Origin: Alnus glutinosa
Lineage: Eukaryota; Streptophyta; Magnoliopsida; Fagales; Betulaceae
NCBI RefSeq assembly: GCF_958979055.1
Contig: NC_084899.1
Span: 5,429,001-5,493,000 of the forward strand
Direction of reading: 5' to 3'
Length of the DNA stretch: 64,000 bases
Shown here: positions 11,419 to 21,943 of the stretch, piece by piece
How positions within the stretch are numbered: the first letter of the stretch is position 1
How the letters are laid out: each line of letters opens with the position of its first letter
Notes under the pieces: model-generated
The model's input: only the letters and a program-made list of their open reading frames with translations
What the model was told of the DNA's origin: nothing
The model's database searches: none
Translations under genes and position numbers: made by a program

Positions 11419-12550
11419 GGGAAAACTTCAATTTACCCCCATGAAGTTGTCACCAATTTGCAATTCTACCACCAATGTTTCAATTTTGTTAATTGCACCC
11501 CATTAAGTTTCAGAAATTTTCAATTTAAGGAATCCGTCCAAATCAACCGTTTGACTTAACGAAATTCAGCCTTTGTGCCGCGCACGTGCCCTTTTTGACA
11601 AAATTGCCCTCTTTAAAACTGCATCGTTTTGGACATATGAAAACCAAAATTGCCCTCTTCAAAACGGTGTCATTTTGTAAGTCTTCTCCAAGCTCCAAAA
11701 CAACACCGTTTTGAAGACAAGCGCTCAAACAAAGACAGCCTCGCCGAGGAAGACGAACTCGACGGAGATGGACTAGCAGCGTGCAGGTTGTCCGTGACAG
11801 AGACGGGCTGCACGACGGATGCCAGCGCGGAGGCCTCCTGGTGTCGGCCAAACTCCAAAGTGACCTTCTCCAAGCTTCAAAACGGCACCGTTTTGAAGAC
11901 GAGCCCTAAAACAAAACCTAGATCTCGTCGGGGAAGACGGCCTCGACGGATGCTAGCACAGCAGCCTCCTGTCATTGAGGACACAACTTCACCCTAGCTC
12001 AACCACCTCGGCCTCCAGCGACAATTCCGCGTCGTTGAACGACTCGGCCGAAATCGATGAAACAAAGTATTGTCGATTTTGGCCAACGCCGGGAGGCCTC
12101 CGAGCATGCATCCGCAACAAAGTATTGTCGATTTTGGCCAACGCCGGGAGGCCTCCGAGCCAGCATCCGCTGCGTAGTCCATCTCCGTCAAGGATGACCC
12201 GCTTGCCGCTCGCCGCCAACCAATCGAAGCCATCTTCCCCGACGACGCCGTCTTTGTTTTAGGGCATGATGTTTTGCCTCAAAACAATGTCGTTTTGTTT
12301 TCAGAAATTTTAGTTTTGGTGTTTCACAAAACGATGCCGTTTTGTAGAGGGCATTCTCGTCCATTTTCATCCCTAACAAGCACGTGAACAGCACATGAGC
12401 TGAATTTCGTTAAATGAGACGGTTGATTTGGACGGATTCCTTAAATTGAAAATTTCTGAAACTTAATGGGGTGCAATTAACAAAATTGAAACATTGGTGG
12501 TAGAATTGCAAATTGGTGACAACTTCATGGGGGTAAATTGAAGTTTTCCC
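11419..12550. mobile_element. Mutator-like non-autonomous element with 152-bp arms and GC-rich cargo, 9-bp TSD
   Basis: Exact 9-bp duplications TTCTTTTTT flank the element (11410-11418 and 12551-12559). The arms, 11419-11570 and 12399-12550, are nearly perfect inverted repeats starting gggaaaacttcaatttaccc. The 828-bp interior is far more GC-rich than its surroundings. It contains repeated short palindromes of the form aaaacggcaccgttttg and a 55-bp direct tandem repeat at 12061-12170. Open frames exist on both strands but none resembles transposase. The interior could be captured sequence or element-specific filler. Confidence 0.92.
12061..12170. repeat. 55-bp tandem repeat, two units
   Basis: Units begin aacaaagtattgtcgatttt at 12061 and at 12116 and are almost identical up to gcctccgagc. 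They lie inside the cargo of the Mutator-like element at 11419. Confidence 0.9.
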
Positions 12551-12803
12551 TTCTTTTTTTAATTTCTTTCTTTTTCGTGGGACCTAAATTAAGGAGCTTT
12601 AGATGGTCCGAAATTTGTTCAGATAGATAACATTCTAAAATTATTGAGAATCTTTTTTTCCGCAAGCCATATCTTTGAGTGTAGACTTTTTATTTATTTA
12701 TTTATTTTTATTTTTTGTGAGCAACAATATTGAGTGCAGACTTAGCTCATTAGTCATCATATCATGTATCACCGAAGCGTGTAACATAATTACGTGTAGT
12801 GGT

Positions 12804-13330
12804 GGAGCCAGAATTTTGGTTTAGGGGGGTCAAGATTTAAAAATAAAGTTGAAAAAAATTGATTAAAAATATTAACGAATATAACTAACAAAAGAAATAA
12901 ACAATTTTACAAAAATTAATTATTGTTTAAAACATATAAATGTAACTTACAATTTATTTTGTCACGCCTAGTGTTAATTTATTCAATTGTTCTTGATGAG
13001 TCTTCATATTTTGAAATTACTGCATGATTTCTTCATTGTTGATAGTTTTGAATATATCACTCTCAACGTACGTAACCACACAATCATTCATCTATCGATC
13101 TCTCATTCGTTTACATAAATGATTTGTAGCCATATTCATTGCTGAAAAATACAGTTTCAACAGTAAGTGTTGCAACTGGCATAATCAATGATAATATTAC
13201 AAATGAATAAACCAATGGAAACACAATATCATTTTTCATATTTCCCATCTTCTAAGCAAGCTGTCCAATCTCTTAACTATTACGAATTCTTCAATAAAGC
13301 GCATGGCAATGATAAATGTTTCAAGCTAGT
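12804..13330 (-). pseudogene. Decayed C-terminal end of a ZMYM1-like hAT transposase
   Basis: Read on the - strand from about 13215 to 12960, one frame gives the pieces VATLTVETVFFSAMNMATNH, NDCVVTYVESDIFKTINNEE and FQNMKTHQEQLN, separated by in-frame TAG and TAA. These resemble the dimerisation region of plant transposases annotated as zinc finger MYM-type protein 1-like (usual form: VERAFSAMK, NDCLVTYIE). Beyond it at 12800-12830, gtggtggagccag followed by a G-run resembles the terminal repeat of this hAT group, so the 3' end of the old element probably lies there. The N-terminal part was not found. Confidence 0.65.
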
Positions 13331-15386
13331 TATTTTTAATTAACATGGGTCGTATCTTCCTCGAATTTTCTTAGAATTGTTTTCGTACATGTGGATTGAT
13401 TATAAGGCCCAAGATAAGGTGATTGATGTAAATATTGTTAATAACCACATCCGCATTCTCATTTTTATCCTTAATAGTGACCGAAACCTTAAGGCATCTA
13501 CAAGGGAGTGGTGGGTCCTTGTGTTTAATTTATAGGTTAAGAAAGAGTGATTGGGTTGGAAATTTTTTTTGTGAACCTTTATGTTGAATTTTGATCTAAA
13601 TGATCTAATATCTAATATATTAAATAATAGAATCACATCATCAAATGGACTCATGGGTATCCGAAGGCAGCTCCAATATCTCATTTTCAAGATGCAGCAT
13701 ATGCCCATTCAAAATGCATGTACCAATGCTACTTTTTGGCCGAACTAATATATATATATATATATGATAGAAATATAAGGAAAGCTACAACTACTAATTG
13801 ACTTGACAGTTTATATATATGTTTTCCAAATGAGAGCTCCCTTTATCAGGATGGGCTATAAAACCATATTTTACAGTTTCCAATAAAAAGTTGACACATC
13901 ATTTAAGAATACCAAATACAATATATATGAAAGCATCAGATCTTATAAACAAAATAAACATATCCACGAAAGAGACACTTTTTTTCCCATCGATTTACCC
14001 CTACATAACCGATCGCCGGAATTCGCCAACTGCAATCGTCGGAATCCACCAAATGTCACTTCTCAAAGCCATTTTAAAGGTAGTTCTCACCCCATTTTAT
14101 TGTTGTCTTAAAGTTGAGTCTACGTTTTCAGCACCTTGAGAAGCAATGAGGTTTTAACAAACACGGTACAAAGAAAAGAGAATGGAATAAACACAGGCCT
14201 AACAATGTCCTAAAGCAAAAGATACAACGAAGAAATTAAGATGACTAATGAAAACACCACTGGTAGAATCAAGATCCAATCACATCTTGAGATGAGGAAA
14301 CCCATAAGGCTCAAGTCACTTTCTTAAAAGAACCCTGATGAAGCAAAACACACCAAGGACTCCATGAGACAGTGGCGGATGACGCCCAAGCAAATCAACA
14401 AGATCCGATTCCGGTGACAACATTTGGCAGAGTCCGACAGTAGGTTGTTTAGAGGTAAATCTGGTGTAGTCTTGAAAGAGCAAAAATGTCTCTTTGATTT
14501 GTAGGTTTTTTTTTTTTTTTTTTTTTTAGTTTTATAAGATCCAGTGTTTTCATGTCTATTTCATGTATATTGTATTACATGAAATAGGAAGCCGACACGT
14601 GTCTATTACAATAAAAAATATAAAATCTAATAAAAATATAAATAAATAAAATAAAAATATATATTTTTTAATTTGTTGGAAAAACAAATTCATTTTTAAT
14701 AAAATTTCTTCCAACTTTACTGTTGCAATTCAAAAAAACTTATGTTTCTTACATGTAAAGAGACACGTGATATATATATATATAATTTGTTGGAAAAATA
14801 AATTCATTTCTAATAAAATTTCTTCTAACTTTATAATTGCAATTCAAAAAACATGTGTTTCTTACACGTAAAAAGACACGTGATATTTTTATGAGATATG
14901 ATTTTTTGTCATCTCAAAACACAACTCTTGACCACCTTGCTCATGTGGCAAGGTAGTCCCCTATCTAGTTTTAGGGTTGTTTTTCAAAAAAATAAAATAA
15001 AATAAAATAAAAGTAAAAGTAAAAATTATCACGTAGAAAAAAGTGGTCCGAAATTGTATTTTAGAGTAACAATGTATCATATCTCTATTTTTATAAACTG
15101 AATTAAAAGAAGTTTGTCCAACCCAATTTAGCGTCGATCATTGTACATCCATTTCCCTTAATTCTTTTGTTTTTATATTTGACGAAAAAAAATTAATGGT
15201 TCGTGATTCAGGCATCTGACTTTGTTGTGAGAAAGGAACGTGGTGGGGCAGGGCAGCTTTAATGCCGAAAAGCTAAGACTTGGACTTATCCTGAGTAGAG
15301 CAATTTTCAAGAGAAAGAAGAAGACAAAAGGGTCCTTTTGGTGTCTGAACACATCCCGTCCTCATAAAATCCACCAACTACTTCGT

Positions 15387-15638
15387 GGCCTTGTTTGGCG
15401 GAACAATAAAATTTTATTTTCTCATCTTTACTTATTTAAAAATAATCAACTTTAAAATATTTGAACTATATATTATATTAATAATTTTTTATTATTATTA
15501 TTTAAATAAAAAAAATTAACTACAATATAATTTTTTTTTATTTTTTTATACAAATTATTTTTATTTTATATCACATTATTATTTTTTACTAATTTTAAAA
15601 TTAACAACTCACTATACGCATATTTTGCCAAACAAACC
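15387..15638. mobile_element. Short AT-rich MITE, family 3, copy 1
   Basis: The ends ggccttgtttggc and gccaaacaaacc are inverted repeats around an AT-rich interior. Similar ends flank the next copy 200 bp downstream. No target duplication could be fixed with confidence. Confidence 0.55.
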
Positions 15639-15846
15639 AATTTCTCTGCTTAACCTCCTGCTAGTGTAGTGGCAAGATTGACTCCCCTGACATTTCTGAT
15701 CTCCGGCGAAAATGTTCTCCAGCTGTTTATTTATGGCGTCGGAGCAACTCTTTTTACCTTTTTACTTTTTCCACACGGTAGCTCGAAGTCATAAAAAGGT
15801 AAGGTGCACGCAATAAAGAAAGAGCATAATATTGACAAAAACAAAG

Positions 15847-16097
15847 GGCTTGTTTGGTAAGTAATTGTATTATGAAATATTTGCGTGTTGTGTAGTAAAA
15901 AGTGATTGATGTGATATAAAATTTGAGAATGTTTTATAAAAAAATGAAAAAGTTTTGTTTTGTAGTGGGTTTTTTTATTTGAATAATAATAAAAAATGAT
16001 TGATGTGATATAAAAAGTGCAAAAAAGTTAGAATTTTTTTTTTGGGAGAAGTGAAAAAAAATAAAGGGAAAGTTTTAGTGGTTTGCCAAACTAACCC
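15847..16097. mobile_element. Short AT-rich MITE, family 3, copy 2
   Basis: The ends gggcttgtttggtaa and ttgccaaactaaccc are inverted repeats. The interior repeats attgatgtgatataaaa twice and resembles sequence at about 50773-50940, where only a left end is clear. Confidence 0.6.
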
Positions 16098-16345
16098 AAA
16101 ACAATTCTTTTGACTTTTCCCCATCCCCAATTTCCCTCACACTTTCTTTTTTTTTTTTTTTCACTTCAAAAAATAAAACATAAATTCTCTTCCTAATATA
16201 ATAAATACTGTTAAATAATTATTATTGTGAGTTTTGATATAAGTATGTGTATTTGTGTATATAAATATGTGTGTGCGTAATGAATTTATAATATACTTTC
16301 ATAAAAATTTGAGATTGGATTATTTAAGATTTAAGTTAATTTGTT

Positions 16346-16772
16346 GGGTTAAATACATGCTTGCCTCATGTGGTTTGCAACCTTTATTTTTTGCTCTATC
16401 AGTTTTATTTTTTATCATAGGTGGTACATGTGCTATGGGAAAAGATGCAAATGGTATCTCCGTCCCTTTTTTCCATCCAAAACTAACAGAAATTCACGTC
16501 AGCACCACGTTTCACCATTCAAAATGCAACACTTGGCTACAATATTTTTTTAATTTTAAGGCTTTTTTTGAAAAATAAAAAATAAAAATTGCAGGGGTGG
16601 CTGGGCCACATGGGGGTGGACGTGGATTACTATTAGTTTTGGATGGAAAAAGGGATAGAGGTACCATTTGCATCTTTTCTCATAGCACATGTACCACCTA
16701 TGATAAAAAATAAAACTGGTAGAGCAAAAAATAAAGGTTGCAAACCACATGGGGCAAGCATGTATTTAACCC
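16346..16772. mobile_element. Mutator-like long-inverted-repeat element, 427 bp, exact 9-bp TSD
   Basis: Flanked by TAATTTGTT on both sides (16337-16345 and 16773-16781). The arms of roughly 150-190 bp start gggttaaatacatgcttgcc and end with its complement. The small open frames on the two strands here are mirror images of each other because of the arms and are not genes. Confidence 0.92.
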
Positions 16773-16781
16773 TAATTTGTT

Positions 16782-17867
16782 TAATTAACTCGAATGATAA
16801 AATCTAAACAATAATTAATTAACTAATAATTAATATTGATTTACTTTATTTAAAAAGTAAATAAGTTAATTGAGAAGCTCATGAACAAGTTTGACTTTGT
16901 TCGAAAAATAAATGAGTCAAGTTTAAACAAATTATGTGGTTCAATTATAAGCATTAGTTCAGCTCATGTTCGAATAAAATTAAATAAACAGAGCTTGAAT
17001 ATTCAATACACAACTCCATAAATTACTTGGGATTATTGACAAGAAAGAGCATAATATTACTCTAATTTGTTAAAATACTATTTATCCCATCTGATAAGAA
17101 GAGGTAAATTTAATCAATTAATACTTTAACACTTCCCCTCACGTGTGGACTCAAACTTCATTTTAATAAATAAGACCTAACACATGAAATATTTAATTAA
17201 AATAAAAAGTATATAACAGAGTCAATGTTCAAACTCAAAACTTTTGACTCTGATACTATATTAAATTATTACTTATTTTTAAAAAAATTAACTAATAAAA
17301 AAAATCATTTAATTAATCCATCAACAAAATTGGAAATTGTTAATTGCTAATTGCTAATTGCTAAGGGGCTCTCTTATTTCATTTTATTAATCATTTACTG
17401 GGGTCAACCTATCGATCTGGGTAATATGTTCTCTTAAATATGTACACGTTACGATAGGATTTAGAATTTTTTATAATTATTCATTTGACTTTAAGAGAAT
17501 TTAATTAGGTAAATAGAAAAAACTATTTATAAGACTTACCTTATCAAATAAAAATTAAACTGCCAATCACTTATCCGATAAGTAAATTTTATAAATAATT
17601 TTAGAGCATCCAAACCAACAATAGCTGCAGGCCTGGAAAGTAATCTTACTGCATCCAAACCAGAAGGATTGTTGGAATCCCCTTTTAGGTAGCTGTTGGT
17701 TAAAAGATAGATAGCCCTTGAATTCCAACAAAAGCAGTATTCTTTATTTACTAATAAGCCATTATTTGTCCCATATAATGAAGGCCAAACGAACCGCAAA
17801 CAGCACCAAATAGCTTTCAGCTTTTTATCTCCTACCTTCTTATTTCTTCTGCTCTGTTGTTCCGATC
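16782..17867. other. Upstream region of DLK2
   Basis: AT-rich, with no open frame resembling a protein. A pyrimidine-rich stretch at 17820-17866 just before the ATG is probably the 5' leader. No TATA box in a convincing position was picked out. Confidence 0.45.
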
Positions 17868-18551
17868 ATGGTGTTGCTAGACAAAGGCCTCTCAACTGCC
17901 ATGAACACGAAAATAATTGGCTCGGGCAGCGAAGCCATAGTTCTCGCACATGGGTTTGGAGCAGACCAGTCGGTGTGGGACAAAATCCTTCCCTACTTGG
18001 CTCAACATTACCGGGTTCTTGTTTTCGACTGGACCTTTTCTGGCGCCGTTGAAGATCACTCCCTCTTCAATCCTGTCAACTACTCTTCGTACGATGCTTT
18101 TGCGGATGACTTGATCGCTCTCCTAGATGAGATGAACCTTCAATCTTTGATCTTTGTTGGGCATTCCATGTCCGGTATGATTGGCTGCATCGCTTCCGTC
18201 AAAAGACCCGAGCTTTTTAAGAAGCTCATACTCATCGGAGCTTCTCCAAGGTAGTTACACAAATATATAGAACGTCTCTCTTTCTATTACTAATTGCTTT
18301 CTCTTCAGTGGAAAGTTCACACACAGGAGGATTTGTTTATGCTACTTGCTCTTTGATTTAAGATAACGGTAGAACATAAATTAAATTATTAAATTTTTTA
18401 TTTTTATTTTTAAGCAGTAATTTAACATATTATTAAAGTTGGTGATTACAAGTTCAAACCCGAGTGTATAATTCATCTATTTCAATTAAATATTTCTCAT
18501 ATTTTATCAATTTCATTAAATTTTTGATACAAGAGATGATTATCCTGTTGT

Positions 18552-18596
<45 letters not shown>

Positions 18597-19039
18597 TCTT
18601 TTTCCTTTTCTTTTTGGAATATATATATATGATTCAGGCATGCCCATTGAATTGCAAAGCCTGTTCTTTCCAAATTTGCGTCCATTCAATACCAAATATG
18701 GCTTAAACAGCTCCCTACGATCTCCTGTTTTAATTTCTTTCGTAATTACTTATATATACCAAATATGACGTCTAGCTCTCTAACCTAAAAACTAACTGGG
18801 TCTGTTTTGAGTGTGTGAATGAATAAGGTTGTATTACGATCTATATATGATGAGCCAGACAAACATGTGGACACAAAACATGGTTCTTGATGGTGCCGGG
18901 TTCCTTTGTCTCTTGTACTTTTTATGTTAGGTTTATGTTTGTGGCCCATGGCCAATGGACTTTTCAGTTTCTCGTGTCCACAATAAAATAAAAACTTAAC
19001 ATCAGATCAGATCATCAAGTCTAATCATTCTTCATGTTT

Positions 19040-19070
<31 letters not shown>

Positions 19071-19583
19071 CATTTTTAATGGAAATGAAAAAATAGTTAA
19101 AGAAATAAAAAGACGTAAAAAAGATAAAGTATGTATGCATCAACATGATTTGAATTTAAGCATGTGCCTTTGATAGCATGATTATCAGATTATCTAGTAG
19201 TTCTTTTAATGGTATAGTAATTATGTTTTATGCATGAGAATAGTATGTTAGATGTGAAAAGTTTAATGCTTAAGGTAAAACTCTCTTTAAGTTTTGAGGA
19301 AAATATGATTAATCTATATAATCTTTTTTGTAATATGATTAATTTAATTATATAAATGTTGGTATGATCCAGTTCAAATTGCTAGTTATGTCTCAAACAA
19401 GTCTAAAAATTTCTCATGCTATTTACATATTAAGACAAGAGTAACAATAACTCATGAGTTAGAAGATAGTTGGTATAAATTAAATTTATTGTTGTCAATA
19501 TAAAAGTAGAAGATACATATAACGTTTAGAATCTTACTCTATTAGTAGAGTTTTGTATACAATCAAATAATCAAATAAATATG

Positions 19584-19620
<37 letters not shown>

Positions 19621-20181
19621 TGTGGATGTAGATTATAGACCGAACTACCTTAATTCTTTATTTTTCTTTTTTGTTCTCATCTCTTTCCTAAATTATGTAC
19701 GTATTCTTACTATATATATATTATCGTACGTAGATACATAAATATCGATGATTATGTGGGAGGATTTGAAAAGTCAGACGTTGAGCAGCTCCTCTCAAAC
19801 ATTGAATCCGATTATCACAATTGGGCTACAGGATTTGCTTCTCTTGGGGTGGACACAAAAGATCCCCCCTCGGTTGAAAAGTTTTCGAAATGCTTGAAAA
19901 GAATGAGACCAGAAGTGGCACTTTCCTTGGCTAAAACTGTGTTTTACAGCGATGAACGAGACGTTCTTGACAAGGTTGTCACCCAATGCACTATCATTCA
20001 CACCACCAATGACTTTGCCGTCCCAAATTCAGTGCCATCCTACATGCAAAAGAAAATCAAGGCAAAATCGACTGTGGAGATCATTGACGCTGACGGCCAT
20101 TTTCCACAGCTAACTGCTCACCTCCGCCTCCTTGATGTGCTACGGAGTGTCCTGGGCTTTGATATTCCTCTTACTAATTAA
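17868..20181 (+). CDS. DLK2: DLK2-type alpha/beta hydrolase (D14/KAI2 family)
   Basis: Two exons, 17868-18250 and 19734-20181, give 276 residues, the usual size for D14/KAI2 receptor-hydrolases. Catalytic Ser100 lies in FVGHSMSGMIG, Asp221 in TTNDFAVP and His250 in DADGHFPQL, so the triad is complete. The family splice position, after ASPR and before YINIDDYVGGF, is kept. Where D14 and KAI2 have an AG-containing loop, this protein has VFDWTFSGAVEDHSLFNP; together with GHSMSG and KSTVEIID this matches DLK2 (D14-LIKE 2), the third clade, as I remember it. DLK2 is a cytosolic/nuclear protein tied to karrikin and strigolactone signalling and seedling light responses; its ligand is unsettled. The start is chosen because MVLLDKGLSTAMNTKIIGSG aligns with the family start. 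The 1.5-kb intron holds (TA)n and poly-A tracts. HCF101 and DLK2 are also neighbours in Arabidopsis. Confidence 0.9.
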
Positions 20182-21943
20182 GAGCATAAGCTGATATGTG
20201 TGTGTATGTGTGTGTGTGTGTGTGTTCACGTTCTTAGTTGAGATCCACAGTAATTACGTGTCAAAATTATTAGGATTTTGACAGATAATATGAGAGATTT
20301 CAGGGTTGCCTGACTACCTAATCAGGTAGGCCAGGCGAGTATCATATGAAAATTTTCTCATATTATTTGTTCAAATTACTGGTAATTTGGACTAATAATT
20401 GTTATGAATCCTTATCCTCCTAAGTTTATGAAATAGTATGATCAAAAATAAATGCCCATGTATATCTTTATGGATAACTTCATGGGATAGAAGTAGGAAA
20501 TGGTTTGGCCTTGAATGGTGTGTCGTTGTCTTTATTATAGTTTTAGTTGTTGGGATTTAAAGCTTTGTGAATTACTTTATCGATCTTGGTCTTTTTGTCT
20601 TCTTGAATGACGTGTTGCTTGTAAACAAACTGGTGGAATGAAAATATTAACTGCTTCTAGTCTTTGGGTATATGGGTGGGTGTTAACATGTCAAAAGGTG
20701 ACTAGAAGAGATCAATGCTACATGCATCAAATCTCAGAAAGTCAGCGCACCAATTAGAATCAAATATTTCATTTCAAATCCTAAAATGGCCATATTTCTC
20801 GCTCATTCTTTAAAATATTACAATAGTAATGCTACCAATCTCCGCACCTATTTATCACACTTATGCCACATCGGTTAACATATATAGCGTGCTTTAAATG
20901 GTTTACCATGTCAGATTGTCAGTCACTTGAATAAAATAAAAATATTGTAAGCTACTTAAAACACATCAAATCAGCCGATATGATATGTGTGATAAATAAG
21001 TGTAAATAGTAGTATTACGTACTCATATTACAATAGTTAATTTGGTGCCAATTCTTGATGACAGCCTTTTTGGGCTTGTAGCCCAAAGAGAAAATTGATA
21101 AGCACACAAAACTAAGAAATTGAAAATGGCAAGCATGCATGTGTAAGGAAGGCATCATAAATATTAAGCAGGGTCAACAATGGAGAATTTTTTTTTTTTT
21201 TTTGGGGCAAGTCGAATGGATAAAATTGATAAGCACACCCATTGGACTGAAGTTCTAACGGAGAAACCAAACCGGGCCGTGAACAAAGCTAGGGCCTAAG
21301 CCCATCACTGACTCATGTAATAAATAACAGTTTGTGACCTAGGCCCAGCCCAAGTATAATCGTTCTATCATCTATGCCAAGAATTGTGAGCCTTTCGCCC
21401 TTAATATTAATATATTAAATAACTTGTGGGAGCTCTAGAGGATTTTAATAATTTTTAACAAAATGTGAGCATATTTTAAATTAAATTAAATTTTTTAGAT
21501 TTTTTTTTTTATATATATATAAGTACTACAGAGGAAACCAAAAATTATGGAACTAAAAAAGATGAAGGGTTTCTTTTCCAAAACAAAAGCTAAAATAAAA
21601 AGGGAAAATACAGCTAGAAGAATTATTTAAATTTTTAAATTAACTATTATTTATTCTTAGAATATTTGAGTTTTTTTTATTATTTAATGATAGGTGATAA
21701 ATATTGAGATAACAAAATTTGAAGCATTTAATTCAAAAATAAATTTTATGTTTTTTTTTTTTTTTCTATAGATAAAAATAAATTTTATGTTATTCCATCC
21801 TCATTCCTCACCAACGGCGACGACTGAACGAGGTATCTCGTTGTAATTTATACAAAACTGCAAGGGTAAATCGGTGAATAAAAAGTGAAATATCTTTCTC
21901 ACTCGCATAACTAACTTTTCACTCTCTCAATAGAAAAAGAGCT
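20182..21943. other. Intergenic between DLK2 and hydrolase copy B
   Basis: Begins with the DLK2 3' region, including a (GT)n tract at about 20195-20224. The rest is AT-rich without a recognisable gene or element. The last 60 bases are pyrimidine-rich (cactcgcataactaac and following) and probably form the leader of the next gene. Confidence 0.5.

Larger units (their letters stand above)
12560..16345. other. Intergenic, no gene; transposon remnants
   Basis: Apart from the hAT remnant this stretch is AT-rich filler with two short inverted-end elements near 15387-15638 and 15847-16097. Around 13970-14480 the base composition is more balanced and may be an old retroelement fragment, but I recognise no protein in it. 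A near-duplicate sequence around acacgtgatatat occurs at 14756 and 14873. Confidence 0.45.

Noticed and set aside
11543..12394. Cluster of overlapping open frames of 67-115 codons on both strands
   Set aside because: They lie in the GC-rich cargo of a Mutator-like element, where stop codons are rare by composition; no domain is recognisable and they overlap each other.
16368..16750. Two open frames on opposite strands with nearly the same protein (MWFATFIFCS...)
   Set aside because: They are mirror images created by the inverted arms of the element at 16346-16772.
18464..18706. Frame with a run of Tyr/Ile inside the DLK2 intron
   Set aside because: It is translation of a (TA)n microsatellite.
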